DNA of 64,000 nucleotides from Floccifex porci (GTDB lineage Bacteria > Bacillota_I > Bacilli_A > Erysipelotrichales > Erysipelotrichaceae). A program made the translations under genes and the position numbers. The notes beneath the pieces are model-generated. The model ran no database searches and was not told the DNA's origin. It saw only the letters and a list, made by a program, of their open reading frames with translations. The stretch lies in assembly GCF_009696175.1 (NCBI RefSeq), contig NZ_VUMM01000001.1, positions 186,001 to 250,000 of the forward strand, given 5' to 3'. Of the stretch, positions 25,678 to 32,542 are shown piece after piece (the first letter of the stretch is position 1; every line of letters starts with the position of its first letter).

Positions 25678-26836
25678 AGTGATCTTTCATATTGATTTAA
25701 ATGCGTTCTATGCTTCCTGTGAAGAATTAAGACATCCAGAATATAAAGGAAAACCATTGGCAATTGGTTCTAAAGATCGAAGGTCTGTTTTATCTACGGC
25801 AAATTATGAAGCCAGAAAAAAAGGAGTTCATAGTGCAATGCCAGTTTATCAGGCCTTATCTCTTTGTCCAGAATTAATTTTAATTGAGGGAGATTTTAAT
25901 TATTATCGGGCATTAAGCGCCAGATTCTTTTCCTGTCTAAAGAAATACACATTTAAAATTGAACCAGCCAGTATTGATGAATGTTACATGGATGTAACCG
26001 AAATCATTAAACAATATAAACGACCTTTGGATCTGGCTTTTCAGATTCAACAAAGTGTTTTAAATGAAACTGGATTGAGTGTTTCCATTGGTGTGGCCCC
26101 CAACCGTTTTCTGGCAAAGATGGCCAGTGATATGCGAAAACCAGCTGGAATTACGGTTTTGCGTATATCCGAACTTGAAACAAAATTATGGCCACTGGAT
26201 ATTTCTTTAATGTATGGAATCGGTAAAAAAACCGTTCCTGAACTGAAAAAAATAGGTATTCAGACAATCGGAGATTTTGCATCAGCTGAAAATGAAACTA
26301 AAATTTTACAGTTGATGAAAAACAGTGGCTATGCTCTGATTCAGAAAGCCAGAGGACACAGCAGCAGTCAGCTTCATTATTCTTATACACAAAAAAGCTG
26401 TTCTGTATCCAAAACATACAGTTCCAATATTTATACATTAAAAGAAGCATTTGATAAAGTAAAAGAGCTTTCCATTGAATTATCGAATCGATTAAAAAAA
26501 GACAATCAGAAAGGAAAGCTTGTATCAATTTCTTTACGAGATTTAAATTTTCATAACATTGTTCGAAGTCAATCTCTCAATCAGTATACGAATCAGCCTC
26601 AGATTATTTATGAAATTGCGACAAATCTGATTGAATCAAACTTTGAATCCAATGGATATCGTTATATGGCCTTAACAATGGCTTCTTTACAGAATGCCAA
26701 TCAGATAGTAGATCAGATCAGCTTATTTGAAATACCTATTCAGGATTCAAAAACGATCATTGAACAGCTAAATCATGAATTAAAAAAAGATGTATTGTTT
26801 CGTGCATCGGATTTATTAATAAAGGAGTCGAAATGA
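25670..26836 (+). CDS. dinB: DNA polymerase IV (Y family)
   Basis: DinB (388 residues) is an error-prone translesion polymerase. The catalytic acidic residues lie in IFHIDLNAFYASCEE and PASIDECYMDVTE. SVSIGVAPNRFLAKMASD and the helix-hairpin-helix region LMYGIGKKTVPELKKIGIQTIGD are clear. The C-terminal little-finger domain runs from about 240. The extreme C-terminus (SLFEIP) resembles a beta-clamp-binding motif of the QxxLF type, seen as QISLFEIP. It overlaps recN by 8 nt and the next gene by 4 nt. Confidence 0.94.
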   Translation: MGRVIFHIDLNAFYASCEELRHPEYKGKPLAIGSKDRRSVLSTANYEARKKGVHSAMPVYQALSLCPELILIEGDFNYYRALSARFFSCLKKYTFKIEPASIDECYMDVTEIIKQYKRPLDLAFQIQQSVLNETGLSVSIGVAPNRFLAKMASDMRKPAGITVLRISELETKLWPLDISLMYGIGKKTVPELKKIGIQTIGDFASAENETKILQLMKNSGYALIQKARGHSSSQLHYSYTQKSCSVSKTYSSNIYTLKEAFDKVKELSIELSNRLKKDNQKGKLVSISLRDLNFHNIVRSQSLNQYTNQPQIIYEIATNLIESNFESNGYRYMALTMASLQNANQIVDQISLFEIPIQDSKTIIEQLNHELKKDVLFRASDLLIKESK

Positions 26837-27486
26837 ACGATTTATCACTGGATTATTTTATTGATGAAAACCTTAAACTCTATCAGAAAAAAGACTGTTT
26901 TCATTTTAATACCGATACGAAATTCTTAGCTCAGTTTGTACATCTTCATTCCAATGAAACCATATTGGATATAGGAACCAATAATGGGGCCTTACTGTTA
27001 TATATGGATCAGTTTAATGTACAGAAATTAATAGGCGTTGAAATTCTAAAAGAAGCATTTGAAGTCTGTAAACTGAATGAACAGTTTATAAAACATCCCT
27101 GTGAATTTTATAATGAAGATATACGCCTATTTGAACATGAGAAAGTAGATGTGATTCTATGCAATCCTCCTTATTTTCCTGTTTCAAAGACAAATCCCAA
27201 TGTGATTTTAGACAATCGCCAGTTAGGAAGAATTGAAATTAACTTAACATTTAAAGAATGTGTAGAAAGTGTTAATCGATTATTAAAAGACAATGGTCGT
27301 TTTTATTTTGTACATCGCTGTACATTTTTAAATGAAATTCTGGAAGTATTAAGTTTATATCATTTTCATATCAAAACAATGCAGATTGCCTACGATAAAA
27401 AATCTATGCAAGCTAAATCTTTCTGTATGGAAGTAATCAGAGATTCAAAATGTCAATGCACAATACTACCTGTAAAATGGATTTAG
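26833..27486 (+). CDS. TrmN6-like adenine-N6 methyltransferase
   Basis: A 217-residue class I methyltransferase with SAM-binding ILDIGTNNGALLLYM (about 48-62) and the catalytic NPPY in VILCNPPYFPVS. These features and the small size match the TrmN6/YfiC group, which methylates N6 of A37 in tRNA-Val; the RNA target here is inferred. GTNNG replaces the more common GTGTG but keeps the glycines. The gene is the last of the run starting at the 5'-nucleotidase; xerD follows with its own apparent promoter. Confidence 0.82.
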   Translation: MNDLSLDYFIDENLKLYQKKDCFHFNTDTKFLAQFVHLHSNETILDIGTNNGALLLYMDQFNVQKLIGVEILKEAFEVCKLNEQFIKHPCEFYNEDIRLFEHEKVDVILCNPPYFPVSKTNPNVILDNRQLGRIEINLTFKECVESVNRLLKDNGRFYFVHRCTFLNEILEVLSLYHFHIKTMQIAYDKKSMQAKSFCMEVIRDSKCQCTILPVKWI

Positions 27487-27495
27487 TGATAAAAT
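27487..27495 (+). promoter_or_regulatory. Extended -10 placing transcription start at the xerD ATG
   Basis: TGA TAAAAT ends 7 nt before the A of the xerD ATG (27503). There is no Shine-Dalgarno sequence in the gap, which suggests a leaderless message. Confidence 0.45.
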
Positions 27496-27502
27496 AAAAT
27501 AC

Positions 27503-28405
27503 ATGAATTGTAAAGAAGCTTTAAATGATTATATGATGAACCTTACGGTAATTGAAAATAAGTCAGAACGTACAGTGGAGGCTTATAAAAGAGATTTAGA
27601 TGGTTATTTAGATTATATGGAATCATTGAATATTATAAATATGGAAGACATCACTTTATTAAAAGTAGATTCTTTTTTTCAACAATATTGTCAAAGTCAT
27701 AAAATGACAAGTGCCAATCGTGTTTTAGCTTCCATACGTTCTTTTCATAAATATACCACTTTAAATCATCCCAATATCAATAATCCAGTTTTGTATTATC
27801 AAAGTTTTCATAAAGAAAAACATTTGCCATCTTATTTAGAATTTGAAGAGATTCTTAAATTATTGTCTTCTTTTGATTCAAGTGATAAAGGTATTTTTCA
27901 GAAAACGCTTTTAGAAACATTATACAGTTGTGGTTTACGTGTATCGGAATGTTGTCAATTAAAATTAAATGATGTTCATTTAAATGAAAGAATTTTAAAA
28001 ATTAATGGTAAGGGAGGAAAAGAAAGAATTATTCCTATTGCTTCAAACTGTGTCGAACAGATGAAACAATACATTTCTCTTGTACGAAATCAATGGGATA
28101 CAAAAAACAGCCCTTATTTTTTTATCAATTCATTGTCCCATCCTGTAAATCGTCAATATGTTCATCAGCTGATCAAGAAAAAAATAAAAGAATTGGATTT
28201 AAATCCAGATATATCAGCTCATAGTTTAAGACATAGCTTTGCGACACATTTATTAAATGGAAATGCAGATTTAAGAGTGGTACAGGAATTATTGGGCCAT
28301 AGCGATATACAAACAACACAAATCTATACACATGTACAGAATAAAAGATTAAATGATGTGTATGATACCTATTTTACAGATTTATTAGAGGAGGAAATAA
28401 AATGA
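27503..28405 (+). CDS. xerD: Site-specific tyrosine recombinase, XerC/XerD type
   Basis: A 300-residue tyrosine recombinase. The N-terminal SAM-like core-binding domain covers about 1-90. The catalytic domain carries Arg in LYSCGLRVSECCQL, Lys in NGKGGKER, HSLRHSFATHLL (His-x-x-Arg) and the final His and Tyr in LLGHSDIQTTQIYTHV. Xer proteins resolve chromosome dimers at dif; the chromosomal setting without phage genes supports this role. Which of XerC or XerD it is cannot be fixed here. No ribosome site precedes the ATG, and a -10 lies 7 nt upstream. Confidence 0.88.
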   Translation: MNCKEALNDYMMNLTVIENKSERTVEAYKRDLDGYLDYMESLNIINMEDITLLKVDSFFQQYCQSHKMTSANRVLASIRSFHKYTTLNHPNINNPVLYYQSFHKEKHLPSYLEFEEILKLLSSFDSSDKGIFQKTLLETLYSCGLRVSECCQLKLNDVHLNERILKINGKGGKERIIPIASNCVEQMKQYISLVRNQWDTKNSPYFFINSLSHPVNRQYVHQLIKKKIKELDLNPDISAHSLRHSFATHLLNGNADLRVVQELLGHSDIQTTQIYTHVQNKRLNDVYDTYFTDLLEEEIK

Positions 28406-29232
28406 GCTGTGAAGGATGTCCAAGTAAAGGAAAATGCACCAAAGATTCATCAAGTTGTGGTGTGATTTCCAATCCAAAAAATAAAATTAAACACATTATT
28501 GCCATCATGTCTGGAAAAGGTGGAGTGGGAAAATCTACAATTACGGTATTAATGGCAAAACAATTGGTAAAACAAGGATACAAGGTAGGAATTATGGATG
28601 CCGATATTACCGGTCCTAGTATTCCAAGATTATTGAATATTCAAAATGGACAGGCCTATGCCACTAAAGAAAATGAAATCATTCCTGTCTGTTCAAAAGA
28701 AGGAATTAAAGTTATGTCTTTAAACTTTCTTTTACCCAATGAAACCGATCCTGTAATCTGGAGAGGTCCTGTAATTGCAGGAGTCGTTAAACAGTTCTAT
28801 ACCGATGTTTTATGGGAAGAATTAGATGTTTTATTGATTGATATGCCACCAGGTACAGGAGATGTCCCATTAACGATTATGCAGTCTTTACCGGTACAAG
28901 GTGTCATTATGGTTTCTACACCTCAACCTATGGTCTCTATGATCGTATCTAAAGCTGTAGGTATGTGCCAGCAGATGAATATAAAAGTACTAGGTGTCAT
29001 AGAAAATATGGCTTATTTACAGTGTCCAAACTGTAAAGAAAAAATTGATTTCTATAATGTGGATGAATTAAACGATTTCTTTGAACAGAATCAACTGAAA
29101 TGTTATGCCACACTTCCAATGATCGATTTAATAAGAGATCTCAATCAATACGATACTTATTTAAAAGAACAGCAGGAAAGTGTTGTTTCGTATCTGGAAC
29201 AAGCCTGTAAAGATTTATTGAATGACCTATAA
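28402..29232 (+). CDS. mrp: Mrp/ApbC-family iron-sulfur carrier ATPase
   Basis: A 276-residue deviant P-loop ATPase with SGKGGVGKST (37-46), MDADITGPSIPRLL and LLIDMPPGTGDVPLT. Mrp/Nbp35 proteins hold and transfer Fe-S clusters. The N-terminus carries four cysteines (Cys3, 6, 12, 19), recalling the Nbp35-type N-terminal cluster. A CPNC pair near residue 208 fits the bridging-cluster site. GAGGAGGAAATAAA precedes the ATG, and it overlaps xerD by 4 nt. The extra N-terminal cysteines are a useful distinguishing mark from typical bacterial Mrp, which begins with a DUF59 domain. Confidence 0.88.
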   Translation: MSCEGCPSKGKCTKDSSSCGVISNPKNKIKHIIAIMSGKGGVGKSTITVLMAKQLVKQGYKVGIMDADITGPSIPRLLNIQNGQAYATKENEIIPVCSKEGIKVMSLNFLLPNETDPVIWRGPVIAGVVKQFYTDVLWEELDVLLIDMPPGTGDVPLTIMQSLPVQGVIMVSTPQPMVSMIVSKAVGMCQQMNIKVLGVIENMAYLQCPNCKEKIDFYNVDELNDFFEQNQLKCYATLPMIDLIRDLNQYDTYLKEQQESVVSYLEQACKDLLNDL

Positions 29233-29827
29233 GATCATTAGAAAAAAGAATGTAAAACGATTGATTTTAAAAATAGAAGGAAATCAGATTCTTGTAAGTG
29301 CTCCCATAAAAGCTTCTAAAAAAGAAATTGATATCTTTGTGAAGAAAAATGAAGAATGGATCTTAAATCATTTACAATCACAATGGGTCCTTAAAGAAAA
29401 GGATATCTTAACAATACAGAATAAAATCTATCATTTACATAAATCAGATAAGAATGAAAGAATTCATCAGGATTTATATATTTCCAGTCAAAAAGGATTG
29501 GATAAAATCATTTATGAAATGGCTCAACCTATTTTAATAAACAAATTTAATTTGATCACAAAATCTTTATCGATAGATTCTGTTCATTTAAATATCAAAA
29601 TCTATAAATCTCAATGGGGAAACTGCTATTATAAAAAACGTCTGATACATTTAAATGCTTATTTAATCTGTTTCCCTGATGAATTTATTGATTCTGTAAT
29701 TATACATGAGCTGGCTCATTTATATTATCATAATCATTCAAAAGATTTTTATGATCTGGTCTTTAAATGGGATCCTGATTATAAAAATCATCATAAAAAT
29801 TATCAAATACCAAAATGGGGAATGTAG
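29222..29827 (+). CDS. YgjP-like (DUF45) zinc metallopeptidase
   Basis: A 201-residue protein of the YgjP/WLM-type family. SQWGNCYYKKRLIHLNAYLICFPDEFIDSVIIHELAHLYYHNHSKDFY-like segments contain HExxH (HELAH, about residues 163-167) and a downstream His for zinc. The biological substrate is unknown. It overlaps mrp by 11 nt. Its TAG lies in a terminator hairpin, so it closes the xerD-mrp unit. Confidence 0.82.
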   Translation: MTYKIIRKKNVKRLILKIEGNQILVSAPIKASKKEIDIFVKKNEEWILNHLQSQWVLKEKDILTIQNKIYHLHKSDKNERIHQDLYISSQKGLDKIIYEMAQPILINKFNLITKSLSIDSVHLNIKIYKSQWGNCYYKKRLIHLNAYLICFPDEFIDSVIIHELAHLYYHNHSKDFYDLVFKWDPDYKNHHKNYQIPKWGM

Positions 29828-29843
29828 AAATACATTCTTTTTT
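29820..29843 (+). terminator. Terminator embedding the YgjP-like stop
   Basis: GAATGTA/TACATTC, 7-bp stem, loop GAAA, then 6 T. The stop codon is split between arm and loop. Confidence 0.75.
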
Positions 29844-29855
29844 GAAAGGAAGAAT

Positions 29856-30749
29856 ATGATTAAAAATGTCGCATTAATTGGATGTGGAGCCATAGGCTCT
29901 TATTTTGTTGAAAGTTTAAACAATCGGATTACCATTATTGCCAATGGAAAAAGAAAAGAACGACTGAAAAAAGATGGATTATGGATCAATGATAAACATT
30001 ATACATTAAATGTTCAGACTGAAAAAAGTGCTGGAAAACAGGATTTAATATTAATTGGGACCAAAGCGGATGGATTAAAGGAAGCAATTTCTTATTTACC
30101 ATACTTATTAAAAGAAGATACCATTGTCCTTTCTTTGTTGAATGGAGTAACCAGTGAAGAAAAAATAATTCAGTTTATACCAAAAAAACACGTTCTTCAT
30201 TCCTTTATGAAAATTGGTTCTTATCGTAAAGACAATCGCATTTATTTTGATATCAATAAAATATCCGATCTGTATTATGGATCTTTATATGGAAATAGAC
30301 AACAACTGCATTCTCTTAGCCAATTTTTAAAAACAACTCAAATTCATTTTCATGAAGTGGATAACATTCTTGAACAAATGTGGTTAAAATATGCGTGCAA
30401 TATCGCAAACAATCTGCCACAGGCGGTATTACAGGTAAATTCTACTTTGTATACAAAATCAGAACATGGATATAAACTGGCATCTTTGTTATGGTCTGAA
30501 GTTTATAAAGTTGCACAACTGAAAGGAATCCAAATACCTGAACAGGTTCAGATATTTCCTGATTCAGAATGGGGTTATAAATATTCAACTTTGCAGGATA
30601 TCGAACAGAAAAGAGAGACAGAAGTGGATCTGTTTTTGAAAGAATTAATCAATATGGCCTGTGAATTACACATTCAGATTCCATTTTCTGAAATGACATA
30701 CCACTATATAAAAGCATTGGAAGAAAAAAATAAAGGATATTTTGAATAA
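29856..30749 (+). CDS. Ketopantoate reductase-family protein
   Basis: A 297-residue protein of the 2-dehydropantoate 2-reductase (PanE/ApbA) fold. The N-terminal NAD(P) site is VALIGCGAIGSYF (about 5-17). LILIGTKADGLKEAI and LSLLNGVTSEEKI follow, then a helical C-terminal domain with ILEQMWLKYACNIANN, where Lys is the catalytic position. Several paralogues of this family do not act on ketopantoate, so panE is likely but not certain. I start at ATG 29856, preceded by GAAAGGAAG. Confidence 0.8.
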   Translation: MIKNVALIGCGAIGSYFVESLNNRITIIANGKRKERLKKDGLWINDKHYTLNVQTEKSAGKQDLILIGTKADGLKEAISYLPYLLKEDTIVLSLLNGVTSEEKIIQFIPKKHVLHSFMKIGSYRKDNRIYFDINKISDLYYGSLYGNRQQLHSLSQFLKTTQIHFHEVDNILEQMWLKYACNIANNLPQAVLQVNSTLYTKSEHGYKLASLLWSEVYKVAQLKGIQIPEQVQIFPDSEWGYKYSTLQDIEQKRETEVDLFLKELINMACELHIQIPFSEMTYHYIKALEEKNKGYFE

Positions 30750-30752
30750 TAA

Positions 30753-30761
30753 TGTTATAAT
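30753..30761 (+). promoter_or_regulatory. Extended -10 of the B12 uptake operon
   Basis: TGT TATAAT lies just after the ketopantoate reductase stop; initiation near 30768 would begin the riboswitch. No strong -35. Confidence 0.5.
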
Positions 30762-30767
30762 GATTCT

Positions 30768-30974
30768 ATTCAGGTGTTAATCTTAATAAGGAATCAAGTG
30801 AAAATCTTGAACTGTCCCAGCAGCTGTAAGGTGGATGAAATTCAATTGCCATTTAGAAATAGAGAAGGCGAAAAGTAAAATGAAACCAAGTCAGAAGACT
30901 TGCCTGATCAAGTTAGGAGGAAGCTGTATTTACAATTCAGTTTACTGGTGATAAAAAGATATTGTAAAGTACAG
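30768..30974 (+). promoter_or_regulatory. Cobalamin riboswitch
   Basis: Conserved parts of the AdoCbl/cobalamin aptamer are seen in order: GGTGTTAATC, AAGGAATCAAGTGAAAATCTTG, ACTGTCCCAGCAGCTGTAAG and the B12-box region AGTCAGAAGACTTGCCTGA (30889-30907). The expression platform has a hairpin CTGTA-TTTACAAT paired with ATTGTAA-TACAG (30924-30974). Its 3' arm ends at the GTG start region of the DUF4430 gene. There is no T-run, so translational control is more likely than termination. An AGGAGG at 30915-30920 has no start codon at a usable distance. Confidence 0.92.
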
Positions 30975-30985
30975 TGAAAAGAGAA

Positions 30986-31369
30986 ATGAAAAAGAAAAAA
31001 GTATTATGGAGCATCCTTGTGGTTGCCATTCTGGCTATCGTATTAATTGTACCCAATATGTTATCCAAATCAAAAAAAGCAGGGACAATTGATGTTATTG
31101 TAGAAGATGTAAATGAAGAAGTGATCAAACAAAAATCCATTGATTTTCAAAAAGATGAAAAATGTACAGAAGTGATTCAAAATAACTTTGATAACGTTCT
31201 GATTGAAAATGGAATGATTTTAAACATTGAATCTTTAGAAACACCAGAAGACTGGTCTGAATTTATCTGTATTTATGTAAATGATGAAATGAGTCAGGTC
31301 GGAATTGAAGATATTGTTTTAGAAGATGGCATGAAAATTTCATTTGTCATGACAGAATATGAATACTAA
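30986..31369 (+). CDS. Membrane-anchored DUF4430 protein, probably B12-uptake related
   Basis: A 127-residue protein with an N-terminal membrane anchor (VLWSILVVAILAIVLIV) and an extracytoplasmic DUF4430-like domain (IDVIVEDVNEE... FIVTEYEY-type end). DUF4430 resembles the C-terminal part of transcobalamin-type corrinoid binders. It is the first gene behind a cobalamin riboswitch and is followed by an ECF S-component, so capture of corrinoid at the surface is a fair inference. The start is uncertain: ATG 30986 or GTG 30974; neither has a good ribosome site. Confidence 0.7.
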   Translation: MKKKKVLWSILVVAILAIVLIVPNMLSKSKKAGTIDVIVEDVNEEVIKQKSIDFQKDEKCTEVIQNNFDNVLIENGMILNIESLETPEDWSEFICIYVNDEMSQVGIEDIVLEDGMKISFVMTEYEY

Positions 31370-31847
31370 AAGATTGGTTTTACTGGCATTTTTAAGTATT
31401 ATTTTAACCGTACAGGAAGAATTATTAACGTTTTTACCCAATATTCAATTAACTGTTTTTCTTCTTGTTTTATATTCTAAGAAATTAAAATGTCATGAAA
31501 CATTACTGATTATTACTTTACATGTATTACTGGATAATCTGTTTTTAGGAAGCTTTAATCTGTACTATACACCTTTTATGTGGATCGGATGGGCTTTGAT
31601 TCCGTTATGTTCTCATACTATATTTAAAAAGATAGATGATTCTTTAAAACTGGCTTTTACAGGTGTTCTGTATTCCTTTTTATACAGCTGGACCTTTATG
31701 ATTGCCAGTGTCCTGAATTTAAACGTATCGATTCTATCTTATTTTTTAGCTGATATCGTATTTGAACTTTTACTTGCGATCAGCAGTTTTCTATCTATAT
31801 TATGGTTATATGAACCATGTTCCAAAGTATTTGATCGATTTTTATAA
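31359..31847 (+). CDS. ECF transporter S component, probably for cobalamin
   Basis: A 162-residue integral membrane protein with about five to six hydrophobic helices (LVLLAFLSIILTVQEEL, LTVFLLVLYS, ETLLIITLHVLLDNLFLG, YYTPFMWIGWALIPL, and two more). Size and topology fit the substrate-binding subunit of an energy-coupling-factor transporter, which would use shared EcfA/A'/T encoded elsewhere. The riboswitch and DUF4430 neighbour point to cobalamin or a precursor. It overlaps the DUF4430 gene by 11 nt. Its stop is in the 5' arm of a terminator. Confidence 0.75.
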   Translation: MNTKRLVLLAFLSIILTVQEELLTFLPNIQLTVFLLVLYSKKLKCHETLLIITLHVLLDNLFLGSFNLYYTPFMWIGWALIPLCSHTIFKKIDDSLKLAFTGVLYSFLYSWTFMIASVLNLNVSILSYFLADIVFELLLAISSFLSILWLYEPCSKVFDRFL

Positions 31848-31873
31848 TAGATGATTTATTCATCTATTTTTTT
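31846..31873 (+). terminator. Terminator of the B12 uptake operon
   Basis: AATAGATGA/TCATCTATT, 9-bp perfect stem with loop TTTAT and 7 T. It separates the riboswitch operon from the methionine synthase genes. Confidence 0.85.
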
Positions 31874-31876
31874 ATG

Positions 31877-31882
31877 TATAAT
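31877..31882 (+). promoter_or_regulatory. -10 box placing transcription start at the MetH-activation ATG
   Basis: A perfect TATAAT ends 6 nt before the ATG at 31889 and no ribosome site is present. The upstream terminator occupies the -35 region. Confidence 0.45.
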
Positions 31883-31888
31883 ATTTCT

Positions 31889-32542
31889 ATGACATTTAAA
31901 ATAAATATACCCATTCAACAAGTATTGTATTATTTAGGCTATAAAGATCAGAAACTGGATAGTCATTTACTGGATGATATCAACTCTTGTATTCAGATTG
32001 TATTAGAAAATATGGATATAAAATATACATATAAATTATTTGATCTTAAAAAAGATGCTTTACAGATTCCAGGAAAAACCATTCAGGAATTAATGGATCA
32101 AAGTACTTTTTTATTTGTCTTTGCGGTAACATTAGGACATAAAGTGGATCGAATCGTATATCAGAATCAGATTAAAGATGTATCCAAAGCCTTACTTCTC
32201 GATGCATGCTGTAATGCGGCCATTGAACAGGTATGCGATTTAATTGAATCTCAATTAATAGACTATTATCAAAAAGATCATCTGTTTGTATCCGATCGAT
32301 TTTCACCAGGCTATGGGGATTTTCCATTGAATTATCAAAGTACTTTATGTCAAATATTAGATACTTCCCGTAAAATAGGTTTACATATCAGCGATCATCT
32401 GATTCTGATTCCAAAAAAATCGGTAACGGCTGTATGTGCCATATCTGATAAACCTTTTACACATCGTTTAAAAGGATGTGAGAATTGTAATTTATTTTTT
32501 AATTGCTCATTAAGAAAGAGAGGAATGAATTGTGGAAACTAA
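31889..32542 (+). CDS. Stand-alone methionine synthase activation-domain protein
   Basis: A 217-residue protein related to the C-terminal activation domain of cobalamin-dependent methionine synthase. It has DRFSPGYGDFPL, the SAM-binding RxxPGYG signature, and KKSVTAVCAISDK. In Escherichia coli this domain is fused to MetH and supports reductive methylation of inactive Cob(II). The end carries a Cys cluster (CENC, FNC, MNC) not found in the E. coli domain, possibly a metal or Fe-S site. I start at ATG 31889 because the ATG at 31874 overlaps the -10. It overlaps metH by 11 nt. Confidence 0.85.
   Translation: MTFKINIPIQQVLYYLGYKDQKLDSHLLDDINSCIQIVLENMDIKYTYKLFDLKKDALQIPGKTIQELMDQSTFLFVFAVTLGHKVDRIVYQNQIKDVSKALLLDACCNAAIEQVCDLIESQLIDYYQKDHLFVSDRFSPGYGDFPLNYQSTLCQILDTSRKIGLHISDHLILIPKKSVTAVCAISDKPFTHRLKGCENCNLFFNCSLRKRGMNCGN

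Noticed and set aside
30948-30976. Tiny ORF (GTG-ATA-...-TGA) overlapping the DUF4430 GTG start within the riboswitch platform
   Set aside because: It has only nine codons and the nearest AGGAGG is 28 nt away; no support beyond chance.
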